Under the pieces are notes generated by a model that was not told the DNA's origin, did no database searches, and saw nothing but the letters and a program-made list of their open reading frames with translations. Shown here piece after piece: positions 1-8,032 of a stretch of DNA of 64,000 nucleotides (position 1 is the stretch's first letter; the number at the start of each line of letters is the position of its first letter). Location of the stretch: contig CAVTTJ010000006.1 of the NCBI GenBank assembly GCA_963737575.1, positions 175,740-239,739 on the forward strand, read 5' to 3'. Position numbers and translations under genes: made by a program. The DNA comes from VRUE01 sp963737575. Its GTDB lineage: Bacteria > Actinomycetota > Thermoleophilia > Solirubrobacterales > 70-9.

Positions 1-510
<510 letters not shown>

Positions 511-518
511 GGCCGACC

Positions 519-2060
519 GTGGAGGCCGCCGGAGCGCTCGGCAGGTGGAGGAGTGCAGGCTTCCTCGATGCGGCTCGGGAGGCGGTCCGGTCCCGATCGC
601 GGGCGTTCTGGATCGTCGCCGGCCTGACGCTGCTGGCGGCCGGGCTTCGGCTCGCCACCCTCGGCGTCCAGTCCTACCACCACGACGAGATCGTCACCGC
701 CAGCCGCGTCCTGCGCGGCAGCTTCGGGCACGCGATGGACGTAGTCGGCTTCAGCGAGTCGGCGCCGCCGCTGTACTACGTCCTCGCCTGGCTCTGGGTC
801 CAGGTCGCCGGCACCGGCGAGTTCGGATTGCGCTCGCTCTCGGCGCTTGCCGGAATCGCGACCGTGCCGGTCCTCTATCTGATCGGCGTCGAGCTGCGGG
901 GGAAGCGGGCGGGGATCCTCGCCGCGGCGCTCGCCGCGGTGAACCCGATGCTGGTCTGGTACTCGCAGGAGGCACGCGGCTACTCGCTGCTCGTCCTCCT
1001 CGGCGCGATCGGCGCCCTCTACTTCGTGCGGGCGCTCGACCGCGGGCGCCGCGGCGACGTGCTCGGCTGGGGGGCGGCGTCGGCGCTGGCGCTGGCGACC
1101 CACTACTTCGCGATCTTCCCGATCCTGATCGAGGCCTTCTGGCTGCTGCGCCGGCGCGGGCGCACGGCGGCGGCGGGAATCGCCATCGTCGTCGCGACCG
1201 GCGTCGCGTTGGCGCCGCTCGCCATCCACCAGGCGCTGCAGGGGCACGCGGAGTGGATCGGCGCCCACAGCCTCGGCCACCGGGTCTGGGAGGCCGCGGC
1301 CACCTTCGCCGTCGGCGAGACCGGCGAAGTGATCGGCCGGCCCGAGCGCCTTGCTCCCGCGATCGTGCCGCTTCTGGCGATGGCCGCCGCCCTTGCTCTC
1401 CTGGCGGCGCGCGGCGAGCGCGGCGAGCGCCGCGCCGCCGGCCTGATGCTCTCGATCTCGGCCTTCACCGTCGCGTTGCCGCTCGCGGTTGCGGTGATCC
1501 ACCCGGCCGCCGACTTCGTCCTCGCCCGCAACCTGATCCCGGCCCTGGTCCCGCTCCTGATCGCGATCGCGATCTCGGCCACCCTCACGCGGGCCAGGCG
1601 TGCCGGAGCCGTCGTCGCGGCCGTGCTCTTCGCCTACTCCCTCGGGTTCGCGGTCCTCGCCTCCACCTCGCCCTCGCTCCAGCGCGTCGACTGGCAATCG
1701 GTCGCCGAGCGGCTCGGCGAACCGAAGGCCCCGCGGGCGATGGTCAGCTGGACGCTCGGCCAGGCCTCGCTCCGTCACTACCTCTCGACCGGCTCGTTCC
1801 AGGTCAGGGCCTCAGAAGAGTTCCCCTGGTACGTGCACGAAGTCGACTTCATCTCCGACGGCGACGCGCCGCCGGTGCCGCGGCCGATGCTCGGGCCGGG
1901 CTTCACCCAGATCGGCTACGAATCCGTCGGCCGGCTGCGGATCAGGCGCTATGCCCTCCCGGGCCCGGACGTCGCCCGCCTTCGGTCGCGCCGGGTCGAC
2001 GATGCCCCGCTCAATTTCGGCTCGAACACCGTCCTCCTCGACGGGATCGGACCGGGGTGA
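519..2060 (+). CDS. GT39/PMT-like polytopic membrane glycosyltransferase
   Basis: This 513-residue protein has many hydrophobic segments and the layout of family 39 (ArnT/PMT-like) glycosyltransferases. These move a sugar from a lipid-phosphate donor at the outer face of the membrane. An acidic HHDE motif at residues 54-57, in the first external loop after the first membrane helix, matches the catalytic Asp-Glu position of the family. About ten membrane segments follow, then a soluble tail of about 130 residues. The GTG start lies 9 nt after the lon stop, so transcription from the lon side is possible. The acceptor cannot be told. A second protein of this type lies at 50800-53013. Confidence 0.8.
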   Translation: MEAAGALGRWRSAGFLDAAREAVRSRSRAFWIVAGLTLLAAGLRLATLGVQSYHHDEIVTASRVLRGSFGHAMDVVGFSESAPPLYYVLAWLWVQVAGTGEFGLRSLSALAGIATVPVLYLIGVELRGKRAGILAAALAAVNPMLVWYSQEARGYSLLVLLGAIGALYFVRALDRGRRGDVLGWGAASALALATHYFAIFPILIEAFWLLRRRGRTAAAGIAIVVATGVALAPLAIHQALQGHAEWIGAHSLGHRVWEAAATFAVGETGEVIGRPERLAPAIVPLLAMAAALALLAARGERGERRAAGLMLSISAFTVALPLAVAVIHPAADFVLARNLIPALVPLLIAIAISATLTRARRAGAVVAAVLFAYSLGFAVLASTSPSLQRVDWQSVAERLGEPKAPRAMVSWTLGQASLRHYLSTGSFQVRASEEFPWYVHEVDFISDGDAPPVPRPMLGPGFTQIGYESVGRLRIRRYALPGPDVARLRSRRVDDAPLNFGSNTVLLDGIGPG

Positions 2061-2122
2061 TGCCCGAAACGGCCGCTACCGGGGTATTCTGGCCCTGACA
2101 GTTTCCCCAGCGAGGAGAAGGC

Positions 2123-2569
2123 ATGGCGAAGACATCATCGAGGGCGACGCAGACCGCCGACCGCGCCACCGAGTTCTACTCGACCGCGCGCGAGAACCCC
2201 TACGTTCAGCGTCTGATCGAGGACGAAGAGCTGCGCGACAGCCTCAAGAACGCATTCGAAGCGGCTCGCGGCGCCTATGGCCGTGCGACCGGCAACGGTC
2301 ACAGCCCGGTGAAGGCCGTGACCAGCGACAAGAAGGTCCAGAAGGACCTCCGCTCCGCGGCGGAGAACCTGCGCGAGGCCTCCGAGCACCTGCGGACGCC
2401 GAAGAAGCGCAAGAAGAGCCGACTCGGCCGGCTGATCCTGTTCGGGATCGTCGCCGGGGTCATCGCGCTGGTCGTCAGCGAGGACGCCCGCAAGACCGTG
2501 CTCGACGCGCTCTTCGGCGCCGAAGAGGAGTTCGAGTACACGAGCGCGAGCAGCATCAACGGCGCCTAG
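2123..2569 (+). CDS. Small single-span membrane protein, unknown function
   Basis: This 148-residue protein is not recognised as a characterised family. The first 100 residues are charged and helical, rich in Ala, Arg and Glu, and look like a coiled coil. A basic KKRKKSRLGR stretch then precedes one membrane helix (about 101-119), and the C-terminal tail is short and acidic. The positive residues before the helix suggest the N-terminal part stays in the cytoplasm. A good ribosome site (GAGGAGAAGG) lies just before the ATG. A TATTCT box about 35 nt upstream could be its promoter. The architecture resembles YtxH-type stress proteins, but that is only a resemblance. Confidence 0.75.
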   Translation: MAKTSSRATQTADRATEFYSTARENPYVQRLIEDEELRDSLKNAFEAARGAYGRATGNGHSPVKAVTSDKKVQKDLRSAAENLREASEHLRTPKKRKKSRLGRLILFGIVAGVIALVVSEDARKTVLDALFGAEEEFEYTSASSINGA

Positions 2570-2598
2570 GGCCCGCCCGGAGTCTCCGGGCCGGCTCG

Positions 2599-2604
2599 TA
2601 GACT
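2599..2604 (+). promoter_or_regulatory. -10 type box TAGACT for the TetR gene
   Basis: TAGACT lies 9 nt before the ATG at 2614 and no Shine-Dalgarno sequence follows. This predicts a leaderless or nearly leaderless transcript. Confidence 0.5.
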
Positions 2605-2613
2605 GAGGACGTA

Positions 2614-3219
2614 ATGGAGGCGGCGACAAAAGAGCGGGAGCTCAGCGGCGAGAAGGCCCAGCGGATCGTCGACGCGATGCGCGACAGCGTCGCCAAGCGC
2701 GGCGCGGCGGCCTCCACCTTCGAGCAGGTCGCCCGCGAGGCCGGCGTCAGCCGCGGCCTCCTCCACTACTACTTCGGGACAAAGGAGCGGCTTCTGGTCG
2801 AGGTCGTCCGCCGCGACGCCGAGATCCGCGTCGCCCGTCTCGACGAGGCACTCGCGGGCGCCCAGAGCGTCGACGACGTCCTCGAGGCGCTCGTCTCCAG
2901 CCTCACCGACCTGATCGAGAACGAACCGGCGTTCTTCCTCCTCCTCTACGAGCTGTTCAGCGCCGGCCGCCGCAACCCCGAGATCCAGCACGAGGTCGGC
3001 CAGCTCTTCGAGCGGACCCGCTCGCTCGTCGCCGAGGTGCTCGAGGCGAAGCAGAAGGAGGGTGTCCTCAGCCTCCGCTTCGGCGCCCAGGCGATCGTCT
3101 CCTACCTCTTCGCGCTTGGCGACGGCTTCGCCCTCCAGGCTCTCTCCGACCCCGATCAGGACATCGACGGGGCGCTCGAAGCGGGCACCGCGTCGGCCCG
3201 CTTCCTCCTCAGCAAGTAG
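2614..3219 (+). CDS. TetR/AcrR family transcriptional regulator
   Basis: This 201-residue protein has an N-terminal TetR helix-turn-helix (residues about 17-62, with FEQVAREAGVSRGLLHYYFG as the recognition region) and an all-helical C-terminal ligand domain. TetR proteins are usually dimeric repressors released by a small ligand. The gene is followed 58 nt later by an MMPL exporter on the same strand. A regulator-exporter pair is the obvious reading, with the ligand probably a lipid or drug substrate of the pump. No clear palindrome was found in its short upstream region, so autoregulation is not shown. Confidence 0.93.
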   Translation: MEAATKERELSGEKAQRIVDAMRDSVAKRGAAASTFEQVAREAGVSRGLLHYYFGTKERLLVEVVRRDAEIRVARLDEALAGAQSVDDVLEALVSSLTDLIENEPAFFLLLYELFSAGRRNPEIQHEVGQLFERTRSLVAEVLEAKQKEGVLSLRFGAQAIVSYLFALGDGFALQALSDPDQDIDGALEAGTASARFLLSK

Positions 3220-3277
3220 GGAGTGACTCTCCTCACAGACTCGCCCGCGCGCCTGCGCGACCCTGGCCAGACGGCCA

Positions 3278-5689
3278 ATGCGCGAGCTGATGACCAGACT
3301 CTCGAGCTTCCTTCGGCGTCACCGCCGGGCGGTCGTGTTCGTCTGGGCCTTCGTCCTCGTCCTCGCGCTTCCGTTCGCCTCGCGCCAGACCGAACACCTG
3401 ACCGGCGGCGGCTTCGACGTCCCGGGTAGCCAGTCGAAGGCCGTCAGCGAGTCGCTCGAACGCGAATTCGGCAAGGACGCCAACGGGATCGAGGTTCTGC
3501 TGCGGGCCGAGCGGGGCGCCGGCCCGGCGGCGCGCGCAGCCGCCGTCGGACGCGTGCGGCAGGCGGTTTCCGAAATCGACAGGGTCTCGTTGCCGCCGGC
3601 CGTGGCCGCCCGCGGCCGGGCCCAGCTCGAGCGGACCGGGGCCGCGATGCTGCCGCTCCGCAGCACGCTCAACTCCGATGACCAGATCGACGCGGCCTCG
3701 AGCCTCCGCTCCGACCTCGAACCGGGGACCCCGCAGGCAGGTGTGACGACATACCTCGCCGGCCAGCCGACGATCTGGGCCGGCCTGCAGGAACTCTCGA
3801 AGGAAGACCTGGCCCAGGCCGAGTTCACAGGCTTCCCGATCGTCGCGATCATCCTCCTCGTCATCTTCGGCTCCCTTGCCGCCGCCGCCCTGCCGCTGGC
3901 ACTCGGTTTCGTCAGCGTCATCGTCACCGGAGCGCTGATCTACTTCATCTCGCTGCAGATGTCGACATCGGTGTTCGTCACCAACATGGCCTCGATGATC
4001 GGGATCGGCGTCGCGATCGATTACTCGCTGTTCATCCTCGCCCGCTATCGCGAGGAGCGGCGAGCCGGCCGCGGCGAGGAGGAGGCGCTCGCGCAGGCGC
4101 TCTCGACCTCCGGCCTCGCCGTCACCTTCTCCGGCATCGCCGTGATCGTCTCCCTCGCCGGCCTCTGGATGGTCGACAACCAGGCCCTGCGCTCGATGGC
4201 GCTCGGCGCGATGACCGTCGTCGCCGTCTCGATCCTCACCGCGACGACGCTGCTCCCGACCCTGATCGCCTTCCTCGGCGACCGCGTGATGCCCGGCGGC
4301 GTGGTCGCCAAGGGCCTGGCCTTCATCAAAGATCCGCTGCGACGCAAAAAGGTTGAGGCTGTAGCGGCCCAGGGTTCGCCCGCAAATGGCCCGCCTCCAA
4401 CACAGGGTCAGCCCGCCAATGGCTCGCCTGGCGCACAGGGTCAACCCGCCATCCCCGGACAAAATTCCGCCATCTCCTCTGCTCAGCGGGGGCCAAAAGG
4501 AACCAGAGATGGATTGGCCCCCGCCTCCGCGTCCGGGGATGGCGGGTCAAACCCTGGGAGCCTGGGACCTCCGGGACCCGACGGCTTCTGGGTTAGGTGG
4601 ACGCGGAACGTCATGGCTCATCCGTGGGTCGCCGTGATCGGGGTCAGCTCGGTCCTGCTGGTGCTCGCGGCGCCGCTGCTCTCGGTCACGACAGGCACCG
4701 AGGCGATCGGCCAGTTCCCGAAGGGCAACGACGTCCGCGTCGGCAACGAGCTCGCCTCGAAGGCGCTCGGCGGCGGCGCCGACCCGATCCAGATCGTCGC
4801 CACCTTCGAAGGGGCGCCCGATCGCGCCGCCGTCTCGTCCTTCGCCCGCCGGCTCGGCACAACGGCGGGCATCAGCTCGGTCTCGCCCCCGGCCTCCTCG
4901 GGGAGGAGCGTCCTCTTCCAGGCGACGCCCGCCGCGCCGAGCGAGTCCGACCCCGCCCGGGCGCTCGTCGACCGCCTGCGGGACTCGGTCGTCCCCGCTA
5001 CGGAGCTCGCCAAGGTCGCGACGATGAACGTCGGCGGCGAAACGGCGCGCAGCAACGACGTTCGGGCCCAGATCGGCGGCTCGATGTGGAAGATCGTCCT
5101 CTTTGTCCTCAGCCTCAGCTTCCTCGTCCTGATGGTGATGCTGCGCTCGCTGCTGCTTCCTCTGAAGGCGGTGCTGATGAACCTGCTCTCGATCGGCGCC
5201 GCGTTCGGGATCCTCGTCGCGATCTTCCAGTGGGGCTGGTTCGACGGCCTGCTCGGGTTCGAAAGCCAGGGCGCCCTCGACACGATCAACGTGCCGCTGA
5301 TCTTCGCGATCGTCTTCGGGCTATCGATGGACTACGAGGTGTTCCTGATGTCGCGGATCCGCGAGCGCTACATGGAGCACCACGACAACGAGCGGGCGGT
5401 CGCCGAGGGCCTCTCGACCAGCGCCAGGACGATCTCCTCGGCGGCATTGATCATGAGCTCGGTCTTCGCCGTCTTCGTCCTCACCGGGGTCCCCTCGATC
5501 AAGGAGCTCGGCCTCGGCTCCGCCGTCGCGATCGCCCTCGACGCGACGCTCGTGCGGCTGATCCTCGTCCCGGCGGCGATGAAGCTGCTCGGCGACTGGA
5601 ACTGGTGGTTCCCGTCATGGCTCGACCGCGCCCTGCCCGAGCTGAGCTTCGAGCACGGCGCCCCCGAGCCGAAAGCGGCCGAAGCCTGA
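3278..5689 (+). CDS. MMPL/RND family transporter with repeat-derived linker
   Basis: This 803-residue inner-membrane transporter belongs to the MMPL branch of the RND superfamily, proton-driven exporters of lipids or hydrophobic compounds. It has two similar halves, each with one helix, a large periplasmic domain and a five-helix bundle. The first bundle contains GIGVAIDYSLFILARYREE and the second contains GLSMDYEVFLMSRIRE, both typical of the family. Between the halves (residues about 365-430) lies a Pro/Gly/Gln-rich low-complexity linker encoded by tandem and inverted DNA repeats. The ATG used is the first in frame; another Met follows four codons later. Its position just after a TetR gene suggests ligand-controlled expression. 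Confidence 0.92.
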   Translation: MRELMTRLSSFLRRHRRAVVFVWAFVLVLALPFASRQTEHLTGGGFDVPGSQSKAVSESLEREFGKDANGIEVLLRAERGAGPAARAAAVGRVRQAVSEIDRVSLPPAVAARGRAQLERTGAAMLPLRSTLNSDDQIDAASSLRSDLEPGTPQAGVTTYLAGQPTIWAGLQELSKEDLAQAEFTGFPIVAIILLVIFGSLAAAALPLALGFVSVIVTGALIYFISLQMSTSVFVTNMASMIGIGVAIDYSLFILARYREERRAGRGEEEALAQALSTSGLAVTFSGIAVIVSLAGLWMVDNQALRSMALGAMTVVAVSILTATTLLPTLIAFLGDRVMPGGVVAKGLAFIKDPLRRKKVEAVAAQGSPANGPPPTQGQPANGSPGAQGQPAIPGQNSAISSAQRGPKGTRDGLAPASASGDGGSNPGSLGPPGPDGFWVRWTRNVMAHPWVAVIGVSSVLLVLAAPLLSVTTGTEAIGQFPKGNDVRVGNELASKALGGGADPIQIVATFEGAPDRAAVSSFARRLGTTAGISSVSPPASSGRSVLFQATPAAPSESDPARALVDRLRDSVVPATELAKVATMNVGGETARSNDVRAQIGGSMWKIVLFVLSLSFLVLMVMLRSLLLPLKAVLMNLLSIGAAFGILVAIFQWGWFDGLLGFESQGALDTINVPLIFAIVFGLSMDYEVFLMSRIRERYMEHHDNERAVAEGLSTSARTISSAALIMSSVFAVFVLTGVPSIKELGLGSAVAIALDATLVRLILVPAAMKLLGDWNWWFPSWLDRALPELSFEHGAPEPKAAEA
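4370..4450 (+). repeat. 33-bp tandem repeat inside the MMPL gene
   Basis: Two full diverged 33-bp units (4370-4402 and 4403-4435) and a partial third (4436-4450) each begin with CAGGGT and encode an 11-residue QGxPANGxPxx unit. The length is a multiple of three, so the reading frame is kept. Confidence 0.85.
4436..4556. repeat. Nested inverted repeat inside the MMPL gene
   Basis: A perfect 17-bp pair (4444-4460 with 4531-4547) is extended outward by CAGGGT/ACCCTG (4436-4441 with 4551-4556). It encloses a second perfect 11-bp pair GCGGGGGCCAA/TTGGCCCCCGC (4486-4496 with 4514-4524). The whole structure falls in the linker between the two transporter halves and is translated in frame. Confidence 0.85.
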
Positions 5690-5694
5690 CCTGA

Positions 5695-6501
5695 TCAGCC
5701 CTTTAGCGCGGCTGCGACGTCGGATGCGACGACCGTCTCCTCCTCGCGAATCTGACGTTCGCTGAAGCGGTGCACGGCATAACCGCGGCGACGTAGGTCG
5801 AGATCGCGCGCGTGGTCGTCCTCGAACGCGACGCTGCCTCCATGAAAGCGCCAGCTGTCGGCCTCGACCGTCCAGCGGCCGATCTTGACGTTGACGAGCG
5901 GTGCCGGAATCCGGTGGCGGCGGCAGAGGTCCAGAAACCTGCGCTCGAGGTCGCTCTGGGTCCGATCACCGCGGCTGCGCGGCCCGAGCGCGAAGCGTTG
6001 GATCTCCGCCTGCCTCAGCGCCCGGCGCCGGAGGCTCGGGGAGACGACGCCGCGCAGGTCCTCGATCGTCCGCCACGGTGTCGTGACCGGAATCAGATTG
6101 CGGACGGTCACAGCATCTGACCACAGCGCGGCGCGGCGGTGGACGCGGATTCCCCGGCGCGCTTTTCGGCCGTGCTGCGTACGGACCAATACTTCGACCG
6201 GCCCCTCCATCGGCCCCAGCAGCTCCCACAGAGCAGCGGCGGAGCGGTGGCTCAGAACCGCAGAAGGTCCGCAGGCGAGCACCGCGGCCATCCAAATCGC
6301 CTGTCGGCTATCGGCCGCGTAGCCGACCGAGTAGACGCCGCGATGAAGTCGGTGCAGGCGCCCACTCCTCACCCGACCTGAGACCGCCGCCGAGGTCAGG
6401 CCCGCTTCGCGGAGTTGCGCAGCCGTCACGAGTCCGTGTTGCCCTAAGGCGAAGCGCCCGATCGTGACATCGGGGTGGCGCGAGTCGCTTTTCCAAACCA
6501 T
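5695..6501 (-). CDS. AbiEi-like N-terminal domain plus DUF559 (PD-(D/E)XK) protein
   Basis: This 268-residue protein has an N-terminal wing (residues about 10-60: ALGQHGLVTAAQLREAGL, then RLHRLHRGVYSVG) like AbiEi-type antitoxins. Its C-terminal DUF559 domain is related to Vsr endonucleases. Acidic residues at EADSWRF and AFEDDHARD and the RRGYAVHRFSERQI stretch fit a PD-(D/E)XK fold. Such stand-alone genes are abundant in Solirubrobacterales and their function is unproven. The ATG at 6501 was chosen because downstream codons up to the domain are not starts; longer in-frame extensions are untypical sequence. The start codon lies in the loop of a perfect hairpin (6486-6516). No partner toxin gene is adjacent. 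Confidence 0.82.
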   Translation of the reverse strand: MVWKSDSRHPDVTIGRFALGQHGLVTAAQLREAGLTSAAVSGRVRSGRLHRLHRGVYSVGYAADSRQAIWMAAVLACGPSAVLSHRSAAALWELLGPMEGPVEVLVRTQHGRKARRGIRVHRRAALWSDAVTVRNLIPVTTPWRTIEDLRGVVSPSLRRRALRQAEIQRFALGPRSRGDRTQSDLERRFLDLCRRHRIPAPLVNVKIGRWTVEADSWRFHGGSVAFEDDHARDLDLRRRGYAVHRFSERQIREEETVVASDVAAALKG

Positions 6502-6516
6502 TGCTTTGGAAAAGCG
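6486..6516. repeat. Perfect 12-bp hairpin over the DUF559 start codon
   Basis: CGCTTTTCCAAA (6486-6497) and TTTGGAAAAGCG (6505-6516) pair perfectly around a 7-nt loop. The minus-strand ATG of the DUF559 gene (6499-6501) is in that loop. A related sequence lies at 21923-21963. Confidence 0.85.
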
Positions 6517-6583
6517 CCTTGACCGCCGAGCTCTCCCCGAGAGGCGCACCGGTGGCGTCCAAATCGCCGCACTCGCGCGCGTA

Positions 6584-6589
6584 TACGAT
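6584..6589 (+). promoter_or_regulatory. -10 type box TACGAT for the amidase gene
   Basis: TACGAT lies 6 nt before the GTG at 6596, inside GTATACGAT. No Shine-Dalgarno sequence follows, so a leaderless mRNA is likely. Confidence 0.5.
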
Positions 6590-6595
6590 CTCAGC

Positions 6596-8026
6596 GTGGC
6601 TGAGGGGAGCACAGCGATTGCAGGTGACGAGCTCGCCTTCGCGGGCGCCGCACGGCAGGCTGAGATGGTCCGCGCCGGAGAGGTCTCACCGAACGAGCTG
6701 GTGCGCCTCAGCCTCGACCGGATCGCCCGCCTCGACCCGCAGCTGAACGCGTTTCGGGTCGTCTTCGCCGAGCGCGCCTTGCTCGAGGCCGAGCAGGCGG
6801 AGGCCAGGCTCGGGGCGGGGGAGGAGCGCCCCCTTCTGGGAGTGCCGATCGCGATCAAGAACGAGGTCGACGTCGCCGGTGAGGTCAACACTCATGGCAC
6901 CGACGGCTTCACCGAGCCCGCCGCCAACGACTCGGAGATGGTGCGGCGGCTGCGCGAGGCCGGAGCGATCGTCGTCGGGCTGACCCTCCTGCCCGAGCTG
7001 GGGATCTGCGGATTCACCGAGTCGGCCACCTACGGCGTCACCCGCAATCCATGGAATCTGCAACGCAGCCCAGGTGGCTCGAGCGGGGGCAGCGCGGCGG
7101 CCGTTGCCTCCGGGATGGTCCCGATCGCATCCGCCGGAGACGGCGGCGGCTCGATCCGGATTCCCGCGTCCTCATGCGGGCTGTTCGGGATCAAGCCGCA
7201 GCGCGGCCGGATCTCGCTGGCGCCAGACCGCGAGGGTTGGAACGGCCTGTTCGTCGTCGGCAGCCTCAGCCGCACGGTGGTCGATTCCGCCCTGTGGCTC
7301 GACATCTGCAGCGGCGGCTCGGAGGAGCCGGGGGCGCCGCCGCCACCCGAGCGCCCCTTCGTCGAGGCCGCCAAGTCGCCACCTGGCAAGCTGCGGATCG
7401 CCTGGTCGACGACCCCACCGCGCGCGATTGCGCCGGTGTCGGTCCCCGCCGTCGTCGAGAACGCCGTCTCGGAGACGGCCGGCGTGCTCTCCTCGCTCGG
7501 TCACGATGTCACCCAGCGCGACCCCGACTGGGGCTGGATCGGGAACAACATCTCGGCCCGCTTCCTCCGCGGCGTCGCCGACGACGTCGGCAGGGTCCCT
7601 CACCCGGAGCGGCTGGAACGGCGAACTCGCGGCTTCGGCCGCCTCGGCTCGCTCCTCCCCGACGGGCTGTTCGAGCGGGCGCTGCAGGCCCGCGACGCCG
7701 ACGCCGCCAGGGTCAACGCGATCTTCGACTCCGTCGACGTCCTCGTGACGCCGGTGATGTGCGGCACCGCCCTCCCGGTTCGCCGCTGGGAGGGGCAAGG
7801 GGCGCTTCGGACCGTGCTCGGGATGAGCGCCTTCTATCCCTTCTGTGTGCCCTGGAACCACCTCGGCAACCCCGCGATGTCGGTGCCTGCCGGTTTCGAT
7901 GCCGAGGGGATGCCGCTGGCAGTACAGGTCATCGGCCGCCAGGGCGATGAGGCGACGCTGATCTCACTCGCCGCTCAGCTGGAGGCCGAGCGGCCCTGGG
8001 CGGACGCCCGCCCGCCCGTCAGCTGA
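6596..8026 (+). CDS. Amidase signature family hydrolase
   Basis: This 476-residue enzyme of the amidase signature family hydrolyses a C-N amide bond in the cytoplasm. The full Ser-cisSer-Lys set is visible: Lys in AIKNEVDV (about residue 88), the cis-Ser in the Gly/Ser-rich stretch GGSSGGSAAAVASGM (about 160-175) and the nucleophile in GDGGGSIRIP (about 185). There is no GatB or GatC neighbour, so it is not the tRNA amidotransferase subunit. The GTG at 6596 was chosen over an upstream ATG because it follows a -10 box directly and the upstream codons cross the hairpin. It converges with the R2lox gene. The substrate is unknown. Confidence 0.9.
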   Translation: MAEGSTAIAGDELAFAGAARQAEMVRAGEVSPNELVRLSLDRIARLDPQLNAFRVVFAERALLEAEQAEARLGAGEERPLLGVPIAIKNEVDVAGEVNTHGTDGFTEPAANDSEMVRRLREAGAIVVGLTLLPELGICGFTESATYGVTRNPWNLQRSPGGSSGGSAAAVASGMVPIASAGDGGGSIRIPASSCGLFGIKPQRGRISLAPDREGWNGLFVVGSLSRTVVDSALWLDICSGGSEEPGAPPPPERPFVEAAKSPPGKLRIAWSTTPPRAIAPVSVPAVVENAVSETAGVLSSLGHDVTQRDPDWGWIGNNISARFLRGVADDVGRVPHPERLERRTRGFGRLGSLLPDGLFERALQARDADAARVNAIFDSVDVLVTPVMCGTALPVRRWEGQGALRTVLGMSAFYPFCVPWNHLGNPAMSVPAGFDAEGMPLAVQVIGRQGDEATLISLAAQLEAERPWADARPPVS

Positions 8027-8032
8027 GGCTCC

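Noticed and set aside
5695..6501. A toxin-antitoxin pair with the AbiEi-like gene
   Set aside because: No AbiEii-type nucleotidyltransferase gene is adjacent on either side.
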